The notes under the pieces were generated by a model. The model saw nothing but the letters and a program-made list of their open reading frames with translations, made no database searches and was not told where the DNA came from. Below, piece by piece: positions 1 to 19,715 of a stretch of DNA of 64,000 nucleotides (position 1 is the stretch's first letter; each line of letters begins with the position of its first letter). Made by a program: the position numbers and the translations under genes. This DNA comes from Liolophura sinensis (lineage: Eukaryota; Mollusca; Polyplacophora; Chitonida; Chitonidae): contig NC_088302.1 of NCBI RefSeq assembly GCF_032854445.1, positions 5,821,338-5,885,337 on the forward strand, written 5' to 3'.

Positions 1-1584
1 TGTGTGGTAAACAGGTCGTCAAGTCAGATCCTTCCTCCATCACTTGTTTTAACGACAACAACACGAGTGCTCAAGTACAGTGCGTCAATGCCAAATCAAA
101 ACAACTTTTTTTCATGTTTTTGTCAGTTAAAGAAAATATTTCCCCCCAAAATATACATTAAATACAAACACGCCAAATAAAACGAAGTAGTGATATCAAA
201 GAACGAAGGCCTAAATTGCAATACACAAAAGACTAGGCCATTTAGTCATACACCATAAATAAAAATTTTGGAACAATAACCGTGTCAGGTGGACATTTAA
301 TCACCTTAGAACCTACTTTACGATGTAAACACAAATTCTCAAAATGATTTACCCAGGAAGTTTGGATCTGACGTAACCTTTTAGAATATTCTATATCGTA
401 TAGAATACCCTATTAACAAATTTGTTTAAGTTTGATTAGCTCTCACTGGTTTTCATGGTTACACAACTTCTTCTAGGAATGTCCAGCACACACGGCTGTC
501 AGGTCCAACGAAGAACTTATCTCCGGTTGCCATGGAAACGTGTTATTCGCTCCAACTGGTATATTTTGCTTTTTATACCAAAGTTTATAGCATTAAACTT
601 TAAGTGACGTAATGCTGTTTGTAAACAACAAAGATAACAGGATTTAGAGCGTCTTATATTAATACCACACGAACCGTTACATCTTCTCTTTACTGTATTG
701 ATATGTGGGGTAATTTTACAGATTTACGTTGTTACTCTAGACCTGATCCGTCGCAAATTGCACAGTATGGCCCTCGGAAATTCTCCATCATTAAATAAGG
801 ACTCGCAATCTTGACAGTCTGTAACCTAATACCTGTCGTCCCTAAAATCTTCATAACAACATCGGTGTGTTGACTTAACAGCCGACGTGTCAGATGAACA
901 ATTCAGACCGTTAAAAGACAGAAAAAATCAGCCTGTTCATGACATTTATGTCACATTTTATGCCTTTTATAAAATGTCAGATATATTTTGTTCATTCATC
1001 AACTGGAGGTTAGAACAACTCCACACTGTCCATACATGTTGTGTTGTTCCAGTTGTTACATTCATGTATATATACATGTTATACGATTTAACATTAACTA
1101 TGCTACATGTATACTCTTACATTCTCAGGTCAGTAGGAAACCTTTCCCTTGGCGAAAATCCACGGATAGTTTCCAGCCATACCTCAGCAGGTTTTACATA
1201 TTTCTATCGGCACCTTTGCCTTCATAAGACTCTGCTTTGTATAAGAACTTGAAAGAATCAACAGTACAAAACTCATACATATTGTTTTATTTGACGTATA
1301 CCCACAAGGCGCATTATGGTACTTCTGTCCGTCAACAATGTTTCTCCATGGCTTTTCAAATCACCGAATGTTTTTGTTACTAAGACTTTTAGTTTCCTGA
1401 GGCGAAAATACTGAGGTTTCATTACCAAAGTTCATTACCAATAAATAATAATAAAACCGACTATGCACTTTCAGATCGATTTACAGGCGAAAAACATGAA
1501 GTGTTCAATAACTGAATAAAAAGGAACAGAACATTTTCAAGGAATGTCCTATTATACGTGCTTTTTCACCTGAGAAAGAAGTCG
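1..1584. other. AT-rich DNA, no supported gene
   Basis: No exon, RNA gene or repeat family is recognised. The longest open stretch (887-1252, plus strand) begins at GTG and resembles no family I know. A perfect 16-bp palindrome built on CATGTATA lies at 1063-1078; AT-rich palindromes this short are expected here. Confidence 0.5.
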
Positions 1585-1768
1585 CAATATTATGTACTCT
1601 TAAACGTGCTCATATGAATTCGATGTTAACCACATCACAGTCAACACACATGGTGTTCTTGATGGTATTATATTTTATGTAATACCAATATTATGTACTC
1701 TTAAACGTGCTCATATGAATTCGATGTTAACCACATCACAGTCAACACACATGGTGTTCTTGATGGTA
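1585..1768. repeat. 101-bp tandem duplication
   Basis: An 83-bp segment (1585-1667) is repeated without a mismatch at 1686-1768, separated by 18 bp of AT-rich sequence. The period is 101 bp and there are two copies. Complete identity implies a recent duplication or an assembly artefact. No coding potential is apparent. Confidence 0.9.

Positions 1769-8207
<6,439 letters not shown>

Positions 8208-8291
<84 letters not shown>
8208..8291. repeat. (AT)n microsatellite
   Basis: About 84 bp of pure TA dinucleotide repeat. Confidence 0.97.
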
Positions 8292-8293
<2 letters not shown>

Positions 8294-8568
8294 AATAACA
8301 ATCCAACAGTCGCAGATGAAACAAAGTTTAGTTTATAGTACCGAGATGACATTCTTGTTACGAAATCCAGTGACTGAATTATTGATTGACTGATGGATTG
8401 GTGAATTGATTATCGTTTAGCACCAAGAGTTGGTACCACTTAAGAATTTTCCAGCTAACCCACACGGGCCAGGATAAACCGACCTTTGGCAAATTACTGA
8501 CAATCTGTATTACATACAGTTCTAGAATTATAGTACATATACTACTGTCACAGTGCACATAATAATCT
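8292..8568. other. Unannotated spacer
   Basis: Single-copy-looking sequence between the (AT)n tract and the 53-bp array. No feature seen. Confidence 0.5.
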
Positions 8569-8880
8569 GTTCAGGCTTAAATGGCTCGTGACACCTATAA
8601 CAGTCTCCCGTGAGTAAGTGTTCAGGCTGTTAAGTTGCTCTGGACACCTACACTAGTTTCCCGTGAGCAGTTGTTCAGGCTGTTAGGTGGCTCTGAACAC
8701 CAACTCCAGTTTACCGTGAGCATATGTTGGAGCTGTTAAGTGGCTCCGAACACACCAACTCCAGTTTCCCGTGAGCAGTTGATCAGGCTGGTAAGTTGCC
8801 CAGCACACCTATATTAGGTTCCTGTGAGTAAGCGTTTAGACTGTTAAGTGGCTATGAACACCTACACTGAGCAGGTATAC
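8569..8880. repeat. ~53-bp minisatellite, about 6 diverged copies
   Basis: The unit start TGTTCAGGCT (with variants) recurs at 8569, 8619, 8672, about 8725, 8780 and about 8833, giving a period near 53 bp. Each unit also carries a CTCTGAACACC-like segment and a TTTCCCGTGAGCAG-like segment. The copies differ noticeably, so the array is old. Confidence 0.85.
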
Positions 8881-9248
8881 AGGAAGGGGTTGTCCTTAAG
8901 TTTATTAAAGTAGAGTCTATCTTACTATCAGTGTCATCTTAAAAATCGAATCTTGTGGAAAAACACGATAAACATTTGTAGCTATGATATGAAAGGCATT
9001 CTTGCATGCATTATTAATCTTTATAGTGCACCTGGTTGAGGTTTTTTGCAAATAGCCTTAAGTAATGAACCTGTTGAACTTTACTAAAACTGACAGTCGT
9101 GCAGAAACAGTAACAAACAAACAAACAAAACAACCACATAAGTAGAATTTGAAAAGTACGCTCTATTTATATACATTGGAAAAAAAATTAATAAAATTCC
9201 TTCTTAACTTTCTACATTCTGTTATATTCCAACTTCATGTTATTTTCA
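8881..9248. other. Unannotated spacer
   Basis: AT-rich. A short (AACA)n run lies near 9112-9130. No gene seen. Confidence 0.5.
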
Positions 9249-9400
<152 letters not shown>

Positions 9401-11562
9401 ATAAAGCTAGTGAATTGTACGCTGAACGAAAACTCGGGTGACTAATATAACATCGTACTTGTATTTAAACCATTAACGCGTTTCGAGACTTCAAAAATGG
9501 TACAGTTAACATGTATATATATATGTATTATCCTCCGAAAATAATTTAAAAAAGGGTAATATTGAGAATTTAATCATAATATTTTGGGTACATGCCCAAA
9601 TATGTTTGCTGACTTTAAAATGTCCTAAGAATCAGTGTTGATTTGTTGTTGATGGACCGTGCTTCTGTTGCGCAGAGTAGGCCTATCTCCAGTTTTTCCT
9701 ATAAAACATTTTTGACATCCATTACAGACTAGGATGTAAATCAAATTCTTGGAGTTACTATTCATACCTGTATGTATGAACGGAAATTTAGACTCAGTTA
9801 TCCCATGATATTTACACGTTCTCAGTAGATTGGTTGATTGGCTGAGTAGGTAAACATTGTTTTGTCAGGTAAAACGGGCGCCAGAGACCCTGGAAATTTA
9901 GTACAGAATATACCGCTACGTTTCGCACTCATTTTGTACGCAGAACACGCATGGTTTCTCGATATACGGCCGGTAGGCATAAGTCCGGGCAAAAAGGGTT
10001 TCACCTTGAAAACGCCAGCTGTGGCGTGGTATGTTCCGGTACACTGAAGGAATGTACGCGAACTCTAGACGGCCAAAGCTGAGGTGAAAGTTGGTTTTGG
10101 CCAAGGTTTAGTTATGTTTTATCCCCTGTGAGCAGAGAGAGACGGGGATTGAGCTGGGAATCCAGAGGTTGCTCATTCGGCCTAACTTAGATTACAGCCT
10201 AATCACTCCTTCATAAATACAACAATGGAATATCATTAAACCGGCTGCTGCTTCAGACATCTGACATATTTCATAGATAATACCCTGTACCTTGTGCCCT
10301 CAGTTTTACCTCTACCAGTGATAAAGTCTGAAGGTTTTCCCACACACGGCCCCACACAAATAAACACTTAACTTGAAAGTTATTTTCAACAAATACAAGA
10401 TGATTGTCAAATGCTACCAAATGTTGTTAAGTTCGTGTTAATATATGTCGTACTGGATATATAACACGCGGTCAAACTCTTGCTTATGTATAGAGCAATA
10501 AGGTTCTTCAGATATTGCAGTGTTCATTCCTCAAGGAACATATATGAATACATGAGTTAACACACGTCAGTGGACAAAGCGCAAAACAGACGGATATAAT
10601 ATACAATATACATGTTATCATCAGCATAAAATTATTGCATCAAATCAGTACGATTAAGCTCCGAGTCCATTTCGATGAGGACATATGAAAATTGAATATT
10701 ATACAGTTAGACCTGACAGGCCTTAATAATACCCCATCTCATGCTGATGTTCACAGCGTTTATGTGTAAATTTATCGCTGGCATCCATTCACCTCTCCCA
10801 TTGAACTAACTGAAATTAAAATATATATCTACTGAAAACAATAGAAAAAAAAATTTTCCATCTCTTTTTCTCTAGTCCCTAGTATGAAAATATATTGTAA
10901 AAATGAATACAAGGATATGAGTAATAAAGGCCATGCAGGTACTGTGACTCAGGGTATACGTGTACTTTTAGGCCCTTGTGGCGAAGTAGATGTCTTACAG
11001 ACACTGTTGTGTACATTCCCTGGCTGTTTGGGTGGCACTCGTCTAACATTTGTTCTAGGTTTCATTCTTGAACTGACCAGGTGACCCTCGTGGAGGAATG
11101 ATAACGCTGCCATTCCCAGCCTCTGTTGTCTCCGGTTAGTTTTAATTTACACTTGGTCTCCACTCCAAGTGGCCAGATTAGCGTCTTGCCATTCAATCGT
11201 GTTGTCTTCACGATCACGGGGTTTAGCGAAATGTGACATGAGACTTCAACGAAGAGAGAGACAAAGCATCAGCCCAACGGTTACCGGTTACTCGGGAGAT
11301 AAAGCAGGCCAGATGTGAGTACCCGGATGTTGGAAGTACATGGGAATATATGTGCATATAGTTTACAGTTGCAGTCGGACATCTTTGATGCAACAACACT
11401 ACCATATTGGCTTAGCTTTGTGCCCTTAGTACTTTGGTGACAATAAGTGGTCCTCGACGCCCAAGTGGCCTCTGGCAGTCCACAAGATCACTCGTCTTAC
11501 ACCAATATGGTGTTCATGTCTGTACCTTACACGTGCGAAAGTTAGTCAGTAACATGCCAATG
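9401..11562. other. Unannotated AT-rich stretch
   Basis: No recognisable exon, RNA or transposon. Open stretches are below 70 codons and overlap on both strands. Confidence 0.5.
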
Positions 11563-11643
11563 AACGGGGGTTTATTCGGGCACTCAACCACAAAAATGAC
11601 AGTTATCGTAAAAGTGAAAAATACTCCTCAGCATCACGTTAAC

Positions 11644-11689
<46 letters not shown>

Positions 11690-11690
11690 T
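11563..11690 (+). repeat. SINE-A, degenerate 3' end with expanded (AATC)n tail
   Basis: About 80 bp upstream of the (AATC)n run aligns by eye with the SINE-A 3' half: a GGGTTT...CGGGC block, then TCGTAAAAGTGAAA and AACACCAATCAA. The terminal CAATCAA of SINE-A has grown into about ten AATC units (about 11647-11688). The head is missing. It is more diverged than the other copies. Confidence 0.6.
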
Positions 11691-12951
11691 AAACCTCTTT
11701 TTAATATGTTGTACTTTAAAGTTATCTCACAAAGAAGGTCGTGAGTTCTAATTACAAAGACACATATATTTGTTGTCGCGATCATGAATTGTTTAGGAAA
11801 GATCCTTGAACATGCTGATGAGAGATATAAATAGTGATTTCAATAGGCGTTCCCTCTTTTATAGAAAAGGTGTCAAAATGCACTAAATAAAGATTCACGT
11901 TTTGAGGGTAGGGCAAGTGTTCCCCAGGGGTTTTCCTGTTGCCCACAATACCTGAAGGTGCAGTGTCCCACGTTGTAATCGGTGTATCGCCACAAAGTCA
12001 AACATCAAAGTAATGATAGATATATAACCACTACATGACAGGATGTGGTATTATATAGCTTCTTTATTTCTGTTTCCACAGAAGCAGAACGGCCGTTAAA
12101 TTGCCTGATATGGCTAAGCATAGCCCAACTTGCATCTTTGCCACTATCATCGAAACGAATTTTATGTTCTGTTTTCACTGTCAACGAATCAAAATAGAAA
12201 TCAAAATATTTTACGATTTGGGACATCAGTATTTTGTCACAAAAGTTTTGTTTAATATGTCACAACAAGTAGACGGCGAATTTGCAAATAACCGCAAAAT
12301 CTTTCACTACTTGTCTTTCTGAAGTGTTTAGTAATTTCATCATAAAACTGCAATCACAAGCAAAGCAATTATAATTTATTATGAAGTGTTTTTAGTGGGC
12401 AAAAACATCACGTCTAGCAACTCCATTACTTTGCCAAAAGAAGGGGTATAAATTCTGAATTCTAATTTGCATTTTGTCACACTTTGGTCTAATTGTCCTA
12501 AAGTGTATCATAAAAAAGCTAACAGTTGAAAAAAATTGCAAGTCTGGGTTAAATTGTCACATAGTGTCTCATGCTGTCACAGTTTGGGGGCAAGCTGCCA
12601 CATATCCCTCTATACGAGAAGAGTGTTAATTTCTCCATAACTATTACCTCAATTCTACCATGGACAATGATTATCTGCATTCATGAAATACACTTATATA
12701 CACTGCTCAAAAGCAACCGTACGGTTAAGGGTAAGAAAGTGTTATATTTTAAGGCTCTGGGTGGAAGGCTGGATTGGGCCTCAAATAGCTGGATATCTTC
12801 AGAGAGAGGACAATTGTTGATTCAGCTGACAAGCATAAATTTTATCATTAAACCGTTTTTATGGATTTATCTGTCTAGCATATCAACATTTACAGTTACA
12901 TACGCATTTCTATATAGTGTTCAGTAGTACACACGTACCAATGAGCGGCAG
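11691..12951. other. Unannotated AT-rich stretch
   Basis: No gene is recognised. The open stretches at 12005-12226 (minus) and 12571-12927 (plus) have no family signature. Confidence 0.5.
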
Positions 12952-13096
12952 GTCCATCCAGCAACCTGTGAATAGTCGTGGGTTTCCCCCGGGCTCTGCC
13001 CGATTTCCTCCCACCATAATGCTGGCTGCCATCGTATAAGTGAAATATTATTGAGGAAGGCGTAAAACATCAATCAAATAAAATAAATAAATAAAT
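12952..13096 (+). repeat. SINE-A, 5'-truncated copy
   Basis: Matches the SINE-A body and tail seen in full at 53.2-53.5 kb: CAGCAACCTG, TCGTGGGTTTCCCCCGGGCT, CACCATAATGCTGGC, TATAAGTGAAATATT and a final CAATCAAATAAAATAAATAAATA-like tail. The tRNA-like head is absent. No clear target-site duplication was found. Confidence 0.85.
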
Positions 13097-14319
13097 ACAG
13101 TCCGAACATATTTTTGAAAAAACGCATTTTCATGTTCAAGTGCAAATACTGTTTTGTTGCAAATATTGGACCTGAAAATGTACGTTTATATTGGGAATCA
13201 TCGGTAAAATAAGTACCTGATTGGGTTAAGGCGTTGGAGATGTGCCATGTATTTTGAGTGATGAAGTATAACTGTTGTTTGTTCAGATATTTGATTATTG
13301 TTTTTGAGGGGTTACATGTACACCTTGTGCAGCTGTTGTAGTTACCCTGGGGATGTGCTCATACATCAGTGACAATCACCACACTATCCAGTGGTAGTTA
13401 TGTTAGTGATGGAGGACTGAAATTGACCGGCATCGTGGCCTTCTGATACATCACCATGTCAGGGAAGGGTACGGTAAAACCGAGGAGTGCGCCTGCGTTC
13501 CATGGCCTCATCACCGAGACTAGAGTCCAAAACTGACGTTCACTGGTAGAGCACACGCCAAATCTTTCCACGGAGAACAAACGGCTGTGTTCAGATAAAA
13601 GGGGAAAACACTGACAGGCAACTGGCAGAGAACAGTGAAAAATTATATTCCAAAAAGTAAAGGAACGATGAAGTAGTCCATTGTTTTCGGATGAGTGATG
13701 GGTTACCACCTGACACCGTTGTCTGACATAATGCAGAGAAAGCGACCGGCCAAGTGGAGAAATAAACAATGGACAATTCACAAGTTCGGGTATAGCCACA
13801 AATTAAGACAGTTTCTATAAGAATATGTCTCTGTGTCGTCAAAAAACCAAATCATTTTGAAATAACTCCGTTACAGGTTAGTACCTGTACAATGTGTCAG
13901 GCACACGCCAAGTTTTGTCTTGTGAGATAAAAAGCTTGAGTTATTTTTGTGTTTATAACTAGAAGCAAAGACACTTGCTATTAGGTGTTTTTTGTTTTTG
14001 TTTTTGAGAAATGATGTCGTTAGTTCGGTGTCTGAAAACAGAGCGAATGTTTGTGAAAAACACAGAAAGCTTTGGCAAAGAAATAATACTTTGGAACAGT
14101 TTTAATTCTCTAAAATGATTTTACTGCTGTATACATACACTATGTGTAAATACATCACCGTATTATAGTCCGTTGAAGTTCATTTTTTTTTCACAAAACT
14201 TTGCTTTGTCAGTCAACAGAAATGTTGGTCTGAGTTTCAATAACGTGATCAAATGAACAATACTGCACATTTTAAAAGACAGAATCGTCTTCGAACCGTA
14301 GAAGCTAAAACTGAAATAC
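13097..14319. other. Unannotated stretch
   Basis: A 133-codon open stretch on the minus strand (13398-13799) begins at GTG and shows no recognisable domain. No splice or poly(A) context supports it. Confidence 0.45.
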
Positions 14320-14524
14320 GATTTATTTATTTTATTTATATGAGTGGAGTTTGACGCCGTACTCATGGATATTTCACTTATACGTTCGCGCCCAGAGGTA
14401 TGGTGGGAGAATACAGGGCGGGGCCAGTAGGAACTGGACTTGAACAGCGATTGCATTCTTCAGAGGGCTTTGGGTCAAAATGCTGCACTATAGCAGCACA
14501 CTAACCAATAGGCCATGGAGACCC
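14320..14524 (-). repeat. SINE-A-like element with a different tRNA head
   Basis: On the minus strand the element runs from a tRNA-like head near 14524 to an AAATAAATAAAT-type tail near 14320. The tail domain (CGCCGTACTCATGGATATTT on plus) matches SINE-A. The head differs: A-box-like TGGCCTATTGGTTAGTGTG and B-box-like GTTCAAGTCC. Part of the middle of SINE-A is deleted. This may be a separate subfamily or an old diverged copy. Confidence 0.7.
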
Positions 14525-14849
14525 ATTAAAGAAGGTGAAATGTTGAGATGAGTTGACAATCTTATTATTACGTGTTTCACCATTTATCATTGCGTTTTCC
14601 ACTGACTATCATTACGTATTTGACTGTTTCCGAAGCTATACGTTCCTATCTTGTCTTCAAAAGGATTTTCATAGGAGTACAAGTCATGATATGTCAGCCA
14701 TTTAAATTCACAGAGAAAACACAGAGCGCTCATTTTCTCGCTCTGCAAGACAAACCACCCTTAATTCCCACGCCATAAACTGACAGGCTTTTCGCTTTTG
14801 CCTATTATTTAATCTTAATTGTATGTTTAAGATTAAACATTGCCACATT
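14525..14849. other. Unannotated spacer
   Basis: No feature seen. Confidence 0.5.
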
Positions 14850-15415
14850 TTGTGACATCACTTTGATGTTACTACATTGCCATCGCGGTATCATTTTCCT
14901 AAGTGTTAATACGTTGCCGTTGTGGTGTCATTATGCTATGTTTTTATGTTAATACATCACCACTGTGTTATCATTATGCTATGTTTATGTTAACACATTG
15001 CCAGTGTGGTGTCAATATGCTATGTTTTTATGTTAATACATCACCACTGTGTTATCATTATGCTATGTCTATGTTAACACATTGCCACGGTGACGCCTTA
15101 ACATTGCGGCTATGTTAATACACTGCCACTGTGTTATCATTATGTTATGTTTATGTTAACACATTGCCATTGTGGTGTCATTATGCTATGTCTATGTTAA
15201 CACATTGCCAAGGTGACGCCTTAACACTGCGCCTATGTTAATACATTGCCACTGATGTGACAGAACCCTGTCTTCATATGAACACATTGCGACTAAGGCG
15301 GCACAATACTGTATTATGTTAATACATCGCCACTTATCGTAATACCGTATTTATGATCATATACTGCTACTGTTGTATCATACTGGTATGTTTGTGTTAA
15401 AATATTGCCACTGTA
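14850..15415. repeat. ~41-44-bp minisatellite
   Basis: About 13 units, each combining a TTGCCACTGTGTTATCATTA-like half with an ATGCTATGTTTATGTTAACA-like half. The 14.93-15.08 kb part shows an alternating long/short pattern of units with GTTAATACATCACC and GTTAACACATTGCC. Copies diverge towards both edges. A 71-codon open stretch at 14903-15118 is a by-product of the repeat. Confidence 0.88.
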
Positions 15416-18400
15416 TATGATATCTTGCTAGTCAGGGCACAGAGTTGGCTCTTATATAGACTGTAGTCGGCATGGAAAACCCCCACCAGTAGATACATCC
15501 GCGAACGCAACAACAGACTAATACAGCAGACGTAACGATAAACTATGCAGACAGACCCCCCTCCGAGGAGAGGGGAGAAGGGGTTTAGTGCAGATGCACC
15601 AGGAAGTGTAGCAATCCGACCACCAAGCAGACATGCATGTAGACGGGTCTTGCTGCATGTAGGTGTTGCTGTGCAACTCCAGGTCGCTACCAAACGCAAA
15701 ATTTACTCTGACATCAGCGGAAATGCCAACTCGTCAGGCTATGTTTGTCAAAGGCGAAGTATGACAGAGAGTCATGCAGCGAATTAGTTCGCTTGCACAT
15801 ACATGAAAGTCTGCCTTAGAGACCACAGTCGCACTGCAGTTGCACAGATTTCATGGAGATGCAACACTAGGAAGCATGCTTTTTTTGAACACATATCATT
15901 CATTGTGTTGTTCATGGTTTCAAATATTTATGTCTGCTTTGAAAACCCTTTTAGACATTTTGAAGTAAACACAACAGACCCTTCACAATTGTCTTACAAT
16001 ACGAAGGCTACCTTTTCAAACTGTCGGTCTCCCTTTAGTTATAGATGGGGCCTGCCGAACATGACATGGATACTACTATTGTTTGCAGTAACAGAGATAA
16101 GCCTGGAGAGGCTGATGCACCTGTTTAATTCTATCGATTAAAACTGCCTAGCGAAGGGACAATGTATTGGAACTGGCTGGTTTGAAATGTGCAAAGAAAT
16201 TTGATTAAGCATTGGCCCTCGTCACTATTAACAGAGACGCTGACGTAAATTCAGGTATATAGGAAAGTTCAGAGGCAAATTATGATGGCTATAAGATCAT
16301 TTTACAAGAATATTATAAAGGCACTCTGTGTTATCCATTCAGCGTATATATAGGATATTATGTAACGCTTATCTCATACCCTGGTTAACTTGTAATTATC
16401 GACCTTGTACACACCTTACGTTATTTCATTTGTTTTTTTTTCCAAACTTTCCAGAACGTGTGATTGCCATCTGTCTTACGCTTCCTTCCTTCGCCAAACG
16501 AGGCAGCATCAAGTAGCATTTTTAGTCTTTGGTATGACCCGAACCGCCTTTAATCCCAAGTCTGCCTATTTCGAGGCATGTGTTCAAGCAATTAGTGCAC
16601 CGAAGCGTTTTTTTATTTTTAAAACTGTCAAAACTAACCAGCTATCCGACGTGAAATTTGGGTCGATTGTGTAGCTAATATGTGTATGACAGCAATCTTT
16701 TAACTCACAACAAAGCTGTCATTCCCCTGTCTGAAGTTTCATAAAGTTATATATTTTATTATTCTAGAACTATAATTTAATGTAAGTTAAAACATGTTAG
16801 ACTAGATAAAATTTCGATATTTTTTTTTAAATATTTTATATTTCCTGTTTAAGAATATGCGCATTTCATAATAACACGTAATATGCACTGTTCATATAAT
16901 ACATGAACCTCATTTACATATCGATGCATACCGCGAAAATACTAAATGCATATTCATTTGACGTGATTTCCGTAACACAATCATGTCCAACCACCTAATA
17001 AGTGTAATTTTTCGGGGAATACAAGCAAATACACCTGTGTCAGGCGGCTCAGTGACGCTGACATGGCCTCTAACGCGTGTACTCATCAGCTAATGTGCAA
17101 ATGATTACATCGCAAATTTACAGACGCGTATTCGAACTTATTTTATTATAAACAGTTCATTATTGGATACCACACGTTTTATTTGTCCATAAACATCTTT
17201 ATTAGTAAAGGAAATGCATCGCTGGCATATCGTGTGGTATAAATAACCATACAAAAGCTGAAGCCTGCTTGACTGTCGTCATGTGATCAGAGCAATATAC
17301 ATCAAGTCTTTATTTGCGGGGTGGTGATGAGCTATCTTTAGCCAGTGACCTTATGTTAGCGAGGGCTACAACAGCGCCTGAGCTATACATGCAGACGCGC
17401 ACCTGCCACGGCTATATGCATTACTACCTTGCGTAGGTATTGTGGATGGTAAACATTGTTGTACGTACACACAGGGACGAGATCTCACCTCAATGAGACC
17501 TCAACGTCACACTCAGACTGGATCAACAATATCGCCACATGTGCCCATCAGACTCAAAAACATTGCCATGCGCACATACATGTCAACGATGTACAAATAA
17601 CATATCGTATGTTACGTCTCTAAAGTAAGATATATAGTGTCAAATGTCATGTATATGTAGGCGTACTTTCCATGTAAACAATGGAAAGTTTCTACAACGC
17701 AAATTCACCATATACGGTGACATTGAGCCCATGCAGGGTGAAAAACAAAACATGATGCCTATTTTATGCAAAGACGTACCAAGTCAAACGTTGAATGGGT
17801 TGAACGTTTAGATTGTTTGTTGTATAAAAAAAAAACCCGTTGGACAGTTTGAATATTCCATCCCTTCTTGTTTCAAACCTATAGTGCATTACATCCACGT
17901 AGCTCTGCGATTACTAATGTCCTTCTGTACAACGTCCAATGAGTTCCTGTATACGACAGGCTTAAAAATAGGCCCTATAAGTAATTGAGAGATCGTGTAG
18001 AAACACACAATATTGTCAGGTATATATTCCAGTTTAATTATTCCAGCCCAGTTTAATTTGACAGTTTATAAGCCATACCATGCTTTGTTTAATACTCACC
18101 TTGTACGAGATACATGTGTCTTCAGAATTGTACGTAAGCTACGGTATGTTATCTTCTTGGTTACACCTGACTACGGATATGTATTTGTACAAATACGTGG
18201 ACAAGATGTTCAAACTGTATTTGGTGTAGGGTGAAATGTATTTAGCGAAGTGAATGGGGTTTATCACCCAATACTAAAAAAATAGCAATTAAATATAACG
18301 GTGGTCATTTCTACATACCTACATACCTGGTGTCGTCGGCTATATATATATAGCACCCTGGATCGAGAGTAGCACCCTGGATCTATTAGCCAATAGGGTT

Positions 18401-19390
18401 TATTGAGTGAGTTATAAATGAATTTCAAGCAGCGCAAATGCAATGTCGGATAGAATCTACAATATTTACCAAAAGTATATATTTGAAGCCCGGTGTAAAT
18501 GAGGTTTTGCATGAGACAATCAGCTTCCTCTTTGTTTTGCTACGCTCTGACAGTAATTTAACATAAAACGATCTTAATCAGGGTTTGAGAGACTTCAGTA
18601 AGACTCGGCGATTGTATAATAAAGACCAGTTTTTGATGATTAAAATGCGTGTTTTACTCACATTTTTTTATCAAAAACTGACACATATATCTTGCGTACA
18701 AAAACACATGTATACCAATTAAATTATTATCGTACATATAGCCTTGTTCATGGCGGGACTGTATTTGGGCTATTCAGCTTTTTCTTTGTGTTTGAGATAA
18801 CTGAGTATGAAATCTATTAAATCACACCATCTCGTCCCTCTTGCTGGCGAATTCTATCGATCATTTAGTGTAACATCCGTTATCTTATTGCGTAAAACGA
18901 AGACATGTTTCATATTGAGAGTTTTCACGTTTCATGCTATTCATAGCCTTTTATTAGGTAATAATAGGCCTACTTTGTAATGTTTTAATTATTTAACATT
19001 GATTGGTCAGTAATCTGTTTATCGTTAATTCAGTCTTACCTCCTAAAGATTTACTTATTAGGCCCTATGAGGCATATTGTTAAGATAACATCTTCAAACC
19101 ACGACACAGACTCGCAATCTATACCCGTGTCTTTGTCTGATGGGAGGTTTTTATCCGGCTGTCACGCGAACCCAGTCACTTTTCTGTCTAACCCTTGGCA
19201 ACTCTCTCCTTACGGTTCACTACGATTTCATCATCATCTAAAAATCGGTTAATATATGCAGGTATTTGAGAAAACAATTGATCACAACGATTAATTGATT
19301 ATTCATAACTAGTCACCTGACCTCTAACAGTGTCGTTTGGTACAATGTAGTATAAGCGAGTGTAAAAAACAGTCAATTGGCTATGTGCCG
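15416..19390. other. Unannotated stretch
   Basis: No exon or element is recognised. A 112-codon open stretch at 15803-16141 (plus) lacks a family signature. 18627-18682 holds an inverted repeat with 11-bp arms (CAGTTTTTGAT / ATCAAAAACTG). The piece AGCACCCTGGATC is duplicated near 18352 and 18371. 16.75-17.0 kb is very AT-rich. Confidence 0.45.
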
Positions 19391-19486
19391 AGGTGTTTGA
19401 AAAACTGAGACACCCACAGTACCCGGATGTACGAGATGTCGAAAAGTCCTCACACAAGAGCTATACAGATTCGATCCATGTCCCAG

Positions 19487-19605
19487 GTCATGGAGAATGT
19501 CAGTCATCGTGCAGATGTGAATGTATCAGCGGTATATTAACTCCAGACAAGTGCGCACAGGAATGTAATACGCTGTTTAGCAGGGGAGAGTGTCAGTTTA
19601 AATAA
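19487..19605 (+). CDS. Possible terminal exon of a Cys-rich peptide (weak)
   Basis: The open frame ending at TAA 19603-19605 encodes about 39 residues after a possible CAG acceptor at 19484-19486. It holds seven cysteines in a tight pattern (ECQSSCRCEC, then DKCAQEC, then GEC) and stops three residues after the last one. An AATAAA overlaps the stop codon (19601-19606). The reading frame extends upstream to 19393, so the acceptor is only a guess, and no upstream exon or signal peptide was found. Cysteine spacing of this kind occurs in secreted small proteins, but I cannot assign a family and it may be chance. Confidence 0.2.
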
Positions 19606-19715
19606 AAGAACATTCTTAGTCAACAGTGCCAATTTCGCAATTCCCATATTTTCCGCAGTTCTTGCCATGGCTGGGGGTTCACATTCCGTACGGTCACACA
19701 ACGAAGCCTGCTTAC

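Noticed and set aside
1063-1078. 16-bp palindrome as a regulatory site
   Set aside because: AT-rich palindromes of this length are expected by chance in this composition and no context supports a function.
8569-8880. CRISPR array (regular repeats about 53 bp apart)
   Set aside because: Whole units repeat, with no unique spacers between them; this and the other arrays are minisatellites in a eukaryotic genome.
13398-13799. 133-codon minus-strand frame
   Set aside because: Starts at GTG, resembles nothing known, and has no splice or poly(A) support.
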